The notes: generated by a model not told the origin, from the sequence alone. A DNA stretch of 64,000 bases from JAWXCE01 sp034440495 (GCA_034440495.1 JAWXCE010000034.1:1-64000); one strand, 5' to 3'. Numbered from the stretch's first letter, positions 18,783 through 27,031 are shown. A program made the numbers and translations.

Positions 18783-19223
18783 ATGTCCCTAAGCGATGCG
18801 TTCCGACCGCCCAGTGCCGGGGACTTTACGCAAAACCCCGTTCAAAATCAACGATCAAAACGCCCCGCGCCGTTCAGCCTTCGTTTGTCAGAGGCCGAAC
18901 GCGCCCGCCTGATCGATGAGGCCGGAGCCGCACCGCTCGGCGCATACATTAAAGCGAAACTGCTGGGCAACGCTCTTCCGGTACGTATGCGCCGGACGGG
19001 CCTCGCCGTTGAGGATCGCAAAGCCCTCGCCCAAGCGCTGGCCCTGCTCGGTAGCTCCCGGCTTTCCAGCAACCTGAACCAACTCGCCCACGCCGCTCAT
19101 ATCGGCGCTCTGCTGGTGACGCCGGAAACCGAAGCCGAACTAATGGCGGCGTTGTCGGATGTCCGCCGCATGCGCGGTCTTCTTCTCACGGCCCTCGGTT
19201 TAAAGCCGGAGGCGACGCCATGA
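18783..19223 (+). CDS. MobC-like plasmid mobilization relaxosome protein
   Basis: The small protein contains the MobC-type pattern: a ribbon-helix-helix-like start (PFSLRLSEAERARLIDEA), PLGAYIKAKLLG, and the C-terminal helix LSSNLNQLAHAAHIGALLV, ending in MRGLLLTALG. MobC proteins bind oriT and help the relaxase open the strand. Its last four bases overlap the relaxase start (ATGA), a standard mob operon arrangement. I start at the ATG at 18783; an ATG 51 bases upstream is possible, but its extra residues are unlike the family and neither start has a strong ribosome site. Confidence 0.75.
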   Translation: MSLSDAFRPPSAGDFTQNPVQNQRSKRPAPFSLRLSEAERARLIDEAGAAPLGAYIKAKLLGNALPVRMRRTGLAVEDRKALAQALALLGSSRLSSNLNQLAHAAHIGALLVTPETEAELMAALSDVRRMRGLLLTALGLKPEATP

Positions 19224-20494
19224 TCCTCAAAGCCTCCCAACGCGGCGGGGGCGCTGACCTCGCCGTTCATCTTATGCGCATTGACGATAACGAACACGTC
19301 CACGTGTATGAACTGCGCGGCTTCGCCTCCGGTACGCTTAAAGAAGCCTTCAAAGAAGTGGACGCGATCAGTCGCGGCACACAGTGCCGCCAGTATCTGT
19401 TTTCCTTAAGCCTTAGCCCGCCGGAGCAAGAGAATGTAAGCGCGGACGTCTTCGCGCAAACCATCGACCGTATCGAGCAACGGCTCGGCCTCGACGGACA
19501 GCCCCGCGCGGTTGTTTTCCATGAGAAGGAAGGCCGCCGCCATGCCCATTGCGTCTGGAGCCGCATTGACGCGCAGAGCATGACCGCGAAACCTCTGCCC
19601 TTCTTCAAGAACAAGCTGATGGAAGTCTCCCGCGATCTCTATCTCGATCATGGCTGGCAAATGCCCTCCGGCATGATCGACGCAAGCGCCCGCAATCCCA
19701 CGAACTTCACGCTTGCCGAATGGCAACAAGCCAAACGGCTGGGCCATGACCCGCGTTGGACGAAACAAGTCCTGCAGGATTGCTGGAAAAACGCCGATAG
19801 CCGCAAAGCCTTCGAAAGCGCGTTGCAGGATCGCGGCTTCTTCCTCGCCAAGGGCGACAAGCGCAGCCACGTCGTTCTCGACCATAGCGGCGAAGTTTAT
19901 TCCCTGCCGCGCATGCTCGATCTTAAAACCAGGGACGTGCGCACTAGGCTTGGCGATGGCGACGATCTCCCCGGCGTGGAGGCAACTCAACAAACCATCG
20001 GTGAGCGCATGTCTCCGGCCATTCGCCGCCATGTCGCAGAATCTCGGGCGCAATTCGAAAAACGCTCCGCAACGCTCGGCCACGCCAAAATGGAGATGAC
20101 CCATCGTCACCGGGAAGCGCGGAGCACCCTCGATCAACGCTTAAGCGTTGAATGGAGCCTGGAATCGCGCGAACGGGCCGCACGGCTTCCCAAAGGCTTG
20201 GCCGGTCTGTGGCACCGCCTCACCGGCAAATACCAGGAAGTACGCAGCCAGAACGAAGCCCAAGCCCGGGCCACGCTCGCGCGGCATGCGCAAGAGCGGC
20301 AAAAGCTGATCGAGCAGCAGCTCGAACAGCGCCGCCTCATTCAAAAACAGTTCAAGGAACTGCGCGGACGGCAAGCGGCCCAGCTCTTAAGTCTGCGCGA
20401 GGATGTGGGCCGCTATCTCAAACTGACGCGCGGGGATTCCCGAACCACCGAGCGAAGCCGCTCCGCCAGCCTGTCTCTCAAACTCGAACGGTAA
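19220..20494 (+). CDS. MobA/VirD2-family relaxase
   Basis: Relaxases nick oriT and pilot the transferred strand. The 424-residue protein shows the N-terminal nuclease domain: a start that resembles family members (ASQRGGGADLAVHLMR), LFSLSLSPPEQENV, and the metal-binding histidine motif HEKEGRRHAHCVWSRI (HxHxVW type) near residues 101-116. The catalytic tyrosine cannot be fixed with certainty by eye. The C-terminal half is coiled coil rich in Gln, Glu and Arg. The gene overlaps mobC by 4 bases. No coupling ATPase or mating-pair genes follow, so the element would depend on a helper system to move. Confidence 0.85.
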   Translation: MILKASQRGGGADLAVHLMRIDDNEHVHVYELRGFASGTLKEAFKEVDAISRGTQCRQYLFSLSLSPPEQENVSADVFAQTIDRIEQRLGLDGQPRAVVFHEKEGRRHAHCVWSRIDAQSMTAKPLPFFKNKLMEVSRDLYLDHGWQMPSGMIDASARNPTNFTLAEWQQAKRLGHDPRWTKQVLQDCWKNADSRKAFESALQDRGFFLAKGDKRSHVVLDHSGEVYSLPRMLDLKTRDVRTRLGDGDDLPGVEATQQTIGERMSPAIRRHVAESRAQFEKRSATLGHAKMEMTHRHREARSTLDQRLSVEWSLESRERAARLPKGLAGLWHRLTGKYQEVRSQNEAQARATLARHAQERQKLIEQQLEQRRLIQKQFKELRGRQAAQLLSLREDVGRYLKLTRGDSRTTERSRSASLSLKLER

Positions 20495-20519
20495 CGCAAA
20501 ACCGCCATAGGAGACTTCC

Positions 20520-21014
20520 ATGTCTGACCGAAACGACGGAAACGGGGGCGTCATCCTCGTGTTCGCGGTGATCGCCACCGCTATCTTTTATGCCTTGCTG
20601 ATTATGTTTGCCGTCCTGGCGTTTATCGCCCTCGTGATGAGCATCTTAAGTCTGTGCGCCTGGAACAGGCCGCTCACCATCGGCAAGATGACGATCCACC
20701 CCGAAGAAGCACAAGACTTTGTTGGGCGGGGTATCTGCGGAGCCATCCTGCTGCCGCTGTTCGTCGGGTTCTTCTGCATTCTGTTCGGAGGCCGGGTCGA
20801 AGAGTGGTTGTGGCCTTATATCCTGATCGCCGGATATACGGCGGGATCACTTGGGGTTGCGATTCTGCAAAGCATGGACGCAGAGTCATCTTCACCCGTG
20901 CGGGAACTGCGCACACCGCCTCCCGCCGCTATCGCTCCGCCGCCGCAATCCCCGGCAACGCCTCCCGCTCCTTTTAAGTTTGCAAGCTGGGATGATGAGG
21001 TGCATGGCGGATGA
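20520..21014 (+). CDS. Small membrane protein of the mob operon
   Basis: The 164-residue protein has three likely membrane helices (about residues 12-45, 75-95 and 98-118) and a proline-rich cytoplasmic or periplasmic tail. I recognise no family. It lies 25 bases after the relaxase gene, and its stop overlaps the start of the next small gene (ATGA). Position suggests a role in the mobilization module, perhaps membrane attachment of the relaxosome, but nothing in the sequence proves that. Confidence 0.6.
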   Translation: MSDRNDGNGGVILVFAVIATAIFYALLIMFAVLAFIALVMSILSLCAWNRPLTIGKMTIHPEEAQDFVGRGICGAILLPLFVGFFCILFGGRVEEWLWPYILIAGYTAGSLGVAILQSMDAESSSPVRELRTPPPAAIAPPPQSPATPPAPFKFASWDDEVHGG

Positions 21015-21241
21015 GCTTCCGGAGTATTGTCGAGGTTTATCAATTCTTCTGGATGATCGAATCCCATTCGCAGCAGCGCCTTGCGTGGAAGGACGCGGCG
21101 CAAGCGCGGATTGCGCGGGACCGGGCGGAAGCCCACGCCGCCGCGCAGCTCCAAGAAATGTTGATCGCCAATCCTAGCGGCTCTCTAGGCAACGCCAAGA
21201 TCAACGATCCTGATAAAATCAATCAATCGGGGTTGCTATGA
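21011..21241 (+). CDS. Small hypothetical protein of the mob operon
   Basis: A 76-residue hydrophilic, helix-rich protein (VEVYQFFWMIESHSQQ, then an Ala/Arg/Glu-rich stretch) with no recognised family. Overlapping ATGA junctions on both sides, with the membrane protein gene upstream and a very short reading frame downstream, argue that it is translated as part of the mob operon. Confidence 0.5.
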   Translation: MSFRSIVEVYQFFWMIESHSQQRLAWKDAAQARIARDRAEAHAAAQLQEMLIANPSGSLGNAKINDPDKINQSGLL

Positions 21242-21321
21242 ACGAGATAACAACCTCTCAAAATCACGGCATGCGGCGCGGGATACCGTCGCCCGGACAT
21301 GTGAAGAAGCGGGCTTTATAA
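21238..21321 (+). CDS. Very short coupled reading frame, possibly a gene remnant
   Basis: A 27-codon frame starts with an ATG overlapping the previous stop (ATGA) and ends TAA. After 18 bases, another short frame (21340-21474) begins ATG GCC CGT. Neither resembles a known protein. They may be the start of a longer mob-operon gene that has been deleted, with the ParDE module now occupying the site. Confidence 0.25.
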   Translation: MNEITTSQNHGMRRGIPSPGHVKKRAL

Positions 21322-21449
21322 TCAAAAAGTAAGGGCTTTATGGCCCGTATCGCCAACCTGTCATGGGCCGACCCTGAAGGCCGTGACCATGCGACGGTGG
21401 TGACAGTGAAGCCCGGCTCACAAAGATTGCTTCCCTTTTTGGCGTCTGG

Positions 21450-21464
21450 TATGATTAAATCATA
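21450..21464. promoter_or_regulatory. Palindromic operator upstream of parDE
   Basis: TATGATTAAATCATA is a perfect 15-base palindrome (7 + 1 + 7) located 18 bases before the parD start codon. ParD ribbon-helix-helix proteins repress their own operon by binding short palindromes overlapping the promoter, so this is the likely autoregulatory site. A GAGG ribosome binding motif follows at 21474-21477. Confidence 0.6.
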
Positions 21465-21482
21465 CTTATTGTAGAGGTTCCC

Positions 21483-21758
21483 ATGTCCGCCACAGAAAAA
21501 CGAACGTTCAGCCTCCCGTCCGAACACGCCGCGTTTATCGACGCGAAGGTAAAGTCCGGCGGCTATGCGAGCGGGAGTGAAGTCGTTCGGGCAGGACTGC
21601 GGGCTTTGCAGGAACGTGATGCCGCTATCGAACGCTGGCTTAGTGACGAAGTCGCATCAACCTATGACGATGTAAAATCGGGGCGGAGCAAGACCTATCC
21701 CGCAACCACCGTCTTTGAAGAAATCCGCGCACGTCATGCAGCCACCGAGACCTCGTGA
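21483..21758 (+). CDS. ParD-family antitoxin (ribbon-helix-helix)
   Basis: The 91-residue protein has the ParD/CC2985 pattern: RTFSLPSEHAAFIDAKVKSG, then YASGSEVVRAGLRALQERD, the RHH DNA-binding fold, followed by a C-terminal toxin-binding helix. Type II antitoxins of this family bind and neutralise ParE and repress the operon. Its end overlaps the GTG of parE (GTGA). A palindrome sits in the promoter. The pair sits in the mobilizable island and probably stabilises it. Confidence 0.92.
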   Translation: MSATEKRTFSLPSEHAAFIDAKVKSGGYASGSEVVRAGLRALQERDAAIERWLSDEVASTYDDVKSGRSKTYPATTVFEEIRARHAATETS

Positions 21759-22057
21759 AACTTCGCGCCGTTGAACTTGCGGAAGATGCAAAAAACGATA
21801 TGATCGCTTTTTACGACTGGATCGCCAAAGCCACGAGTCCCGCAACCGCCCTTTCTTATATCGAACGGATCGAGACTTACATTCAAGGTTTCGAGGTCGC
21901 GTCCGAGTGCGGGCATTTGCGAGAGGACATCCGTCCTGGTTTGCGCATTGTCGGCTTCGAGAACCGCGTGACAATCGCTTTCGTTGTGGAGGATGAGCGC
22001 GTTGTCATTCTGAGGCTGTTCTATGCCGGACAAAACTGGGCGGAGCTAATGCAATAG
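21755..22057 (+). CDS. ParE-family toxin
   Basis: A 100-residue RelE/ParE-fold protein: VELAEDAKNDMIAFYDWIA at the N-terminus, SYIERIETYIQGFE, and the conserved end LRIVGFENRVTIAFVVEDERVVILRLFYAGQNW. ParE toxins of this clade poison DNA gyrase. The GTG start is coupled to parD. The frame is intact, so this is probably a working module. Confidence 0.92.
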   Translation: MKLRAVELAEDAKNDMIAFYDWIAKATSPATALSYIERIETYIQGFEVASECGHLREDIRPGLRIVGFENRVTIAFVVEDERVVILRLFYAGQNWAELMQ

Positions 22058-22140
22058 GCGTGTTGGCTCGCCAAAATCACGTTTTTTCTGTATCGCGGGC
22101 GATTTTTTGGGACTCAAATTATTTGTGTATCTCGACTCCT

Positions 22141-22190
22141 TTGAGTGCCAGAATTTCATATGTCTGGCACTCAATCTGCCTTGAGTGCCA
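22141..22190. repeat. Perfect 12-base inverted repeat with a third arm copy
   Basis: TTGAGTGCCAGA (22141-22152) and its exact reverse complement TCTGGCACTCAA (22163-22174) flank a 10-base spacer. The first ten bases of the arm, TTGAGTGCCA, recur in direct orientation at 22181-22190. There is no U-tract on either side, so a simple rho-independent terminator is unlikely. It lies between parE and the convergent gene for a secreted protein. It could be a protein-binding site or a mobile-element end. Confidence 0.6.
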
Positions 22191-22231
22191 AGGGCTGGGA
22201 CTAGGCCTGTTTCCATACAAGATGGCGAAGT

Positions 22232-22951
22232 TTAGTGGCCGCCCGTACAATCCTGATTCATCAGGCGCCGGACAGAAGGGCAAGTTTTAAGAAGCTGGTC
22301 GATGGCTTTTCTTGCTCCTTTCAGCGGCACCGCAATAGCCTCTGCCAGATTATTCAGGTCCCTGACGGATTGAATTGAGACAGGTGGGCCGTCTTTCTGA
22401 ACAATAAGGGTGCTTCCGGCATTAGAATAATTCATCCGAATAATCTTCTCCCTCAGAAAAAGAAGTTTCTTTGAACTCCTCAATTCCTTGATTTGCGCTG
22501 AGCAATAACCGCCAAGAGTTTCAACAAAACCAAGAGGGTTCTCCGTAAATATGCCCTGACCGGCAATGTAGAATGGTTGGACAAAAACCATCACCATTCC
22601 GGGTCTTTTTGTTGTGGCTGGAGCAAGCCCACGAGTCATTCTCAGCGAAGCCACATAGTTGCTATCTGAGTTTGCATCCGTTCCCATGCAGGCGATACCG
22701 AACGCCTCCGAACCAATATTAACATGGGCGGAAAGCCCGAGCGCCGGATGCTCGCTGAATGTCCACTCCTCAGATTTTGAAGGGTTGCCGCTACACAAAC
22801 GCTCAACGCAGGCATTGTAAGCCGGATCGTCGGCTCCTTTAGAACCTGCAAGGCACCGCCAGACACACCGCTGCACTTCCATGTAATCTTCTTCGACGGC
22901 GGCGGGTATCGACGTACAGGCAAGCAAAACAAGTGCTACGATGATTCGCAT
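22232..22951 (-). CDS. Secreted protein of unknown function
   Basis: The 239-residue protein has a short signal peptide (about 1-18, ending IPAAV) and several cysteines in the N-terminal part (CVWRCL, NACVERLC, IACMG), which may form disulfides. I recognise no family. It is convergent with parDE and lies inside the accessory island. The lack of a lipobox cysteine right after the signal argues against a standard lipoprotein. Confidence 0.6.
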   Translation of the reverse strand: MRIIVALVLLACTSIPAAVEEDYMEVQRCVWRCLAGSKGADDPAYNACVERLCSGNPSKSEEWTFSEHPALGLSAHVNIGSEAFGIACMGTDANSDSNYVASLRMTRGLAPATTKRPGMVMVFVQPFYIAGQGIFTENPLGFVETLGGYCSAQIKELRSSKKLLFLREKIIRMNYSNAGSTLIVQKDGPPVSIQSVRDLNNLAEAIAVPLKGARKAIDQLLKTCPSVRRLMNQDCTGGH

Positions 22952-22972
22952 AAAAATGGCCCTGGAAAAAAA

Positions 22973-23041
22973 TTAGATCGTCTGAAAGAGGTCGGCGTCC
23001 GCCGGTATCGTCAAGGAAAATTTAGCCCTTGCGGCGATCAC
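22973..23041 (-). pseudogene. ParE toxin stub (22 codons)
   Basis: A GTG at 23041-23039, overlapping the end of the parD-like gene, opens a frame reading VIAARAKFSLTIPADADLFQTI and then TAA. The KFSLTIPADADL segment is the start of a ParE toxin (family form R-x-L-T-x-x-A-x-x-D-L). Everything after residue 22 is missing. The toxin gene has been truncated, leaving the antitoxin gene as an orphan. Confidence 0.6.
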
Positions 23042-23291
23042 CTGTCCGGGCTTTCTTCTTTGCTTCTGCCAGAAGGCTTGAAACCGTCTCGCTTCCGATG
23101 CCACTCGCCCGTGAATCTGCGACCATGCGGCGAAGATCGTCGATAATAAGGTCAGGATGCGCCCTGCGCTCGCGGTCACGCCGGACAAGATCGCGCACAT
23201 AATCGCTAGAGCTGGCGTATTCTCCTTCTTTGATGCGGGCCTCGATCCAGTCTTTCATGGGATCGGGCAGGGAAATTGTCATGGTTGCCAT
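23022..23291 (-). CDS. ParD-family antitoxin, orphan
   Basis: The 89-residue protein MATMTISLPDPMKDWIEARI... is a ParD ribbon-helix-helix antitoxin (SLPDPMKDWIEARIKEGEY, YVRDLVRRDRERR). I start at the ATG at 23291 because an AGGAG site lies 7 bases upstream; longer frames exist but have no such site. Only a 22-codon ParE stub follows. An orphan antitoxin may still repress its promoter or cross-neutralise related ParE toxins, such as the intact pair 1 kb away, though the two ParD sequences are clearly different. Confidence 0.85.
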   Translation of the reverse strand: MATMTISLPDPMKDWIEARIKEGEYASSSDYVRDLVRRDRERRAHPDLIIDDLRRMVADSRASGIGSETVSSLLAEAKKKARTGDRRKG

Positions 23292-23475
23292 TAAATAACT
23301 CCTGATTTTGATTATCTCAAAAATAAGCATATTTCACAAATATTCTTATTGCAGCGGAAGCGAGAACAGGGTTTTTATAGGTTTTTAATAAGTAATTTCA
23401 ACGCTTTATGAGATAAAATATAGGCTAGTAAAGATTTCAAGCTAGGTGACAGTCAGGAAGTTTTGACTTTGGGCG

Positions 23476-23512
23476 ATGAAAAAGCCTGGACGGTTTGAAC
23501 CGCACAGGCTTT
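23476..23512 (-). terminator. Rho-independent terminator
   Basis: Read on the minus strand, AAAGCCTG (23512-23505) pairs with CAGGCTTT (23488-23481), with an inner CGGTT/AACCG stem, and is followed directly by a run of T residues (TTTTTC). It lies 22 bases after the stop of the 256-residue minus-strand gene that it would terminate. Confidence 0.85.
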
Positions 23513-23533
23513 AGGAGTGATAAGGCTGTGTCG

Positions 23534-24304
23534 CTACCTAAGCGCTGCAACAAGCGCCGGTTGTGGCGACACTGAAGGAAGTGAGCGCTTGATCTTTTTT
23601 GCTAGCTCGTCCGCTGGCAAGCTGGACATAATGAGATCGCCGCCGCGTAGTTTGACACTGGTTGTCAAAGGGCCGTCCGTGCCGGAGCGCAAATTGTATT
23701 TGCGGGACAGGCTTTGAAGTTCGGCCTCGCTGAGATTGACCGCGTCCACAATTTCATCCGCAAGCACCATCCGGCCATGACCAAGCGCGATAAGGTCAAG
23801 TTTCTGAATACCCTTGATATCTGCCCTGAGGTCGATGGGAAATATCTTCCGAAACGGCGTCGGTCTGGCGGCTTCAACGCTTTTGTGATCAAGGCCGAAA
23901 TAGACAATCCGCGTCTTTAGCGCGTCGATCCTAACGGGGTCTGTGTCCGGGTATCGGGTTTTGATCGCCTGCTGATCCGTCTTATTCAGAAATTCAAAAT
24001 GGCGGATGGCGTCGATAGGCACAATCTGGGTGATTTGATTCCGACTTTTATCGAGTTTATCGATGCGCACGGCGATAAAGCGACGATCCGCTTTGGCCAT
24101 GATCTCCTCGAAGGTCTGCGTGGCAAGGATGTTCGATCCTTCGATAAAGCGGACATTACTGTGGAACACATCGAACCGGCCTAAAGGAAGGTTGGTCTTT
24201 ATGGCCAATCGTTCCCGGTCTTGGTGGGTCACCCGTTCGATAACATAGACATCCCGCAGTTTAACGGGGGTTTTAACGTTTAAAGTGATGGTTGTATTGT
24301 TCAT
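23534..24304 (-). CDS. Hypothetical protein, accessory island
   Basis: The 256-residue soluble protein shows no signal peptide, membrane segment or motif that I know. It is rich in charged residues and beta-like segments at the start (TITLNVKTPVKLRDVYVIER), with Arg/Asp-rich helices later. It has its own clear terminator downstream and about 250 bases of A+T-rich sequence upstream, so it is probably expressed as a single gene. Function unknown. Confidence 0.6.
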   Translation of the reverse strand: MNNTTITLNVKTPVKLRDVYVIERVTHQDRERLAIKTNLPLGRFDVFHSNVRFIEGSNILATQTFEEIMAKADRRFIAVRIDKLDKSRNQITQIVPIDAIRHFEFLNKTDQQAIKTRYPDTDPVRIDALKTRIVYFGLDHKSVEAARPTPFRKIFPIDLRADIKGIQKLDLIALGHGRMVLADEIVDAVNLSEAELQSLSRKYNLRSGTDGPLTTSVKLRGGDLIMSSLPADELAKKIKRSLPSVSPQPALVAALR

Positions 24305-24557
24305 AAATTAATCTCCTTTTGTTAGAGCAAAAGAAGAACATAGTGAAAACGACTTATTGTGACAAGTATAAATTAGCGATTAACATAAGTAGGTCTTAAA
24401 CTTGACTAAAGGCCGACAATCGCAGCTTCAGCGTCATTCTCGGAGTAACAGTAATGCTGCCGTTCATCCTGAGAGTGGATAAGTCCGGGCTTATACTAAA
24501 CAAAATAGACGTTTCAGGACGAAAATAGTTTTTTAACGCTATACAATAGGAGGCCCT

Positions 24558-24710
24558 ATGAAATTTTTTGTGGTTTAGACGTATCTTTAAAAAACACATC
24601 GATCTGCATTGTTAATCAAGAGGGCGATATTGTCCGGGAAGGCACAGTTCCATCAGAGCCGGACGATATTCATGTTTGGCTGAATTCACTCGGCTTAGCC
24701 GTAAGGCTGA
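24558..24710 (+). mobile_element. IS110-family transposase remnant (N-terminal fragment)
   Basis: Starting at an ATG with a GGAGG site, the sequence reads as the N-terminus of an IS110-type (DEDD) transposase if one T is added to the T6 run after the second codon: GLDVSLKNTSICIVNQEGD and IVREGTVPSEPDDIHVWL. The GLDV aspartate is the first catalytic residue of the family. As sequenced, the frame hits TAG after six codons. Similarity ends near 24710 where unrelated sequence begins, so only about 50 codons remain. Confidence 0.75.
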
Positions 24711-24895
24711 GCATCGCGTCTCGGAGTAAGTTCCCCCCTCCCTCTTTGATTGGATCGTTACTTGTGGCGGCGTCCTGACGGGCAGCGAGCAGCAGCCCCG
24801 CGCCGACCCCGTAAAGGAGCATGATCCCTGCTAGAGGCGTGAACCCCAAGATGTTGGAGTTTGTAGGAAAGTGAAATCGTGCGGATGATCGCCAT

Positions 24896-24950
24896 CCCTC
24901 CGGAGCCGCCATCGCCCGCTTACCCATGAGCGGGGGATGACGGCGGAGGG
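24896..24950. repeat. REP-like long hairpin
   Basis: An imperfect palindrome: CCCTCC...GCCG...CCATC...CCCGCT on the left and AGCGGG...GGATG...CGGC...GGAGGG on the right, around an 8-base loop (24921-24928). The paired blocks sum to about 20 base pairs with small bulges. It lies in a gene-poor stretch between the IS110 remnant and the Fic gene. Dispersed extragenic palindromes of this style are common in alphaproteobacteria. Confidence 0.5.
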
Positions 24951-25067
24951 GCTGGTGGTCATCCCTCTGGTGAGCTGGAGCAAGTATGAAAAAGATTGAA
25001 AAAAGTTGGCGATGATAGCTTGACAGTACCGCATTAAAGGAGCCGCCCGTCGCCGGTGCATCCTCAA

Positions 25068-25111
25068 GGGCCTCATCCTTGCCCTCAAAGACGGGGGCAA
25101 GAATGAGGCCC
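25068..25111. repeat. REP-like hairpin, 17-base arms
   Basis: GGGCCTCATCCTTGCCC (25068-25084) pairs with GGGCAAGAATGAGGCCC (25095-25111), with a single mismatch and a 10-base loop. There is no T-run on either side. With the hairpin at 24896-24950 it makes a paired palindromic unit in the 24.7-25.2 kb gene-poor region. The open frames across this stretch look like by-products of the repeats. Confidence 0.6.
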
Positions 25112-25438
25112 GGTTGCAGAGATGATGTCGGATGCCGGAGGACTGACGATGTGGCGTCATTCTTGGTGAGCCTGCCGCGAAGCATCCGCTAATAGGTCAT
25201 CTAACGGACGTGCGATTGAAATTGGATCGGCATGACGGCCTTGGGAGCCGTAACCTCGTCGATTGAATTTTGCTCTCTACCAAATTCTGAGCGAGGCGAC
25301 ACGGTTTTCGGCTGCTTTTGCGCCGTTCGCAAGTGAGACATAACCGAGTTCAAGGCTTTCCAAACGGTCTTATTGCCGGACATTTTCAAGGTCTATATAA
25401 TGCTGTCATTTTTGGTAAAATATTGATATCATTGGGTC

Positions 25439-26680
25439 ATGACATCGAAAGAATCGGACATAGAACCGGACATTATAGAGGGTGCGGACCGAGGTGAAAC
25501 AGTCGGGCTCATGGAGCCTATGCTTATCACCGAAAGCTCAAGCAAACGAGGCGAACTAACCGATCTGGCGCTGGAGCTGGCGGCGAAAGCGACAGGGTTC
25601 CGTCGAAGTCTTCAGCCCAATATCGCAGCTTCGCTGGCCGATCTGGTGCGCTCGATGAACTGCTACTACAGCAATCTCATCGAAGGGCATGACACCCACC
25701 CTATCGATATCGAGCGGGCTCTGAAAGAAGACTTTAGCGACGATGCAAAAAAGCGGGATCTTCAGCTAGAAGCCAAGGCGCATATCGCCGTTCAAAAATG
25801 GATCGATGGCGGCGGTCTGACAGGTCGTGCGCTCACGACGGAGGGTATATGCGAAACCCATCTCAGATTTTGTAAGATTTTACCCCCTGACATGCTATGG
25901 GCTGAAAATCCCGATACCGGAAAACGCATCCCGCTAATCGGCGGCGAATTACGAAGACACGATGTGCAGGTCGGGCGACACCATGCAATCAGTCCCGCCG
26001 CCGTCCCAAGATTTATGAGCCGGTTTGAAAAAGCCTATACGCGTCTGGGAAAAACGGACTCGATCATTGCATCTGCGACGGCTCACCATCGTTTGCTATG
26101 GCTGCATCCGTTTCTAGACGGCAATGGCCGTGTAGCGCGTCTCATATCTCACGCAGTGCTTCTGGAAAAACTCGATACCGGCGCTTTATGGTCGGTTGCG
26201 CGGGGACTGGCGCGTAACGTAAAGGAGTATAAAGGTCATCTTGCAGCCTGCGATCTACCCCGCCGCAACGACCTGGACGGGCGTGGATCGCTCAGCGAAG
26301 AGAACCTTGCGGAGTTTGTTTGCTTCTTCCTCAAGATTTGCATCGATCAGGTGGATTTTATGGAAGGTCTGGTAAAACCCGATCAACTACGCGTTCGGAT
26401 TGCGATTTGGGCGGAAGAAGAAACGCGGCTCGGCAAACTTCCCCCGAAGGCCAAGGATATTTTAGAGGCGCTACAATATCGCGGAGAACTGCTACGCAGC
26501 GATGTGGCGGAGATTTTGGGAATCGGGGAGAGACAAGCGCGGCGCATTGTTAGCACTCTGACCGATTATGGCGTGATTACCTCGGCAACGTCGCGTGCGC
26601 CGCTGCAACTTGCATTTCCAGCGACCCTTGCCTCGCGTTGGATGCCGGGTCTTTTCCCTGACAAACTAGAAGAGGCTTAA
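25439..26680 (+). CDS. Fic family protein with N-terminal inhibitory motif and C-terminal winged helix
   Basis: The Fic core HPFLDGNGRVAR (residues 223-234) matches HPFx[D/E]GNGRxxR, so AMP transfer from ATP to a protein hydroxyl is expected. Residues 78-83 (SNLIEG) match the (S/T)xxxE(G/N) inhibitory motif; an inhibitory helix ahead of the Fic core in the same chain is class II, in which its glutamate blocks productive ATP binding. The C-terminal 80 residues look like a winged helix (LRSDVAEILGIGERQARRIVSTLTDYGVI), so the protein may also bind DNA and regulate itself. The length of 413 fits this class. It is a single gene in the accessory island; the target is unknown. Confidence 0.9.
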   Translation: MTSKESDIEPDIIEGADRGETVGLMEPMLITESSSKRGELTDLALELAAKATGFRRSLQPNIAASLADLVRSMNCYYSNLIEGHDTHPIDIERALKEDFSDDAKKRDLQLEAKAHIAVQKWIDGGGLTGRALTTEGICETHLRFCKILPPDMLWAENPDTGKRIPLIGGELRRHDVQVGRHHAISPAAVPRFMSRFEKAYTRLGKTDSIIASATAHHRLLWLHPFLDGNGRVARLISHAVLLEKLDTGALWSVARGLARNVKEYKGHLAACDLPRRNDLDGRGSLSEENLAEFVCFFLKICIDQVDFMEGLVKPDQLRVRIAIWAEEETRLGKLPPKAKDILEALQYRGELLRSDVAEILGIGERQARRIVSTLTDYGVITSATSRAPLQLAFPATLASRWMPGLFPDKLEEA

Positions 26681-27031
26681 TTATCTATTTATCTGCTTCT
26701 TTCTTTGTAAAAGCGTGGAAAACGCGTCTTTGTAATTTCGATTAAACGAGAATCTGAAATCATACAGGAAAGAATATTTACCCTCTCTTGCGCGATCCTC
26801 TTTCCGGTCTTGAATTAGACAGAAAAAAACTCTCATGACTGCAACAAAAGATGTCGGTCAGCAGGATATAAATATAAATAATGTAGGTTATTTAATTTAT
26901 TGGTTAGTCTTTAACAAAGGCGGCAACGTAAATCCAAAAAATCGTTGTAATTTATTATTGAGTATATTTTTCGACTTTATTGGATAAGTGTTTCAATTAT
27001 TTCTGATGCGATTGTATGTTAGGGGCTAGAT
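26681..27031. other. A+T-rich intergenic stretch
   Basis: About 350 bases between the Fic gene and the broken defence-like gene. The sequence is clearly more A+T-rich than the surrounding core genes, especially 26860-27030. I see no gene, RNA or strong hairpin. It probably holds the promoter of the next gene. Confidence 0.5.

Noticed and set aside
22141..22174. CIRCE-like heat-shock operator
   Set aside because: The arms contain GAGTGCC...GGCACTC in the reverse order from CIRCE (GCACTC...GAGTGC) and no chaperone gene follows.
24670..25185. A 171-codon minus-strand open frame
   Set aside because: It runs straight through two REP-like hairpins and the IS110 junction, has no family resemblance and biased composition, so it is probably chance.
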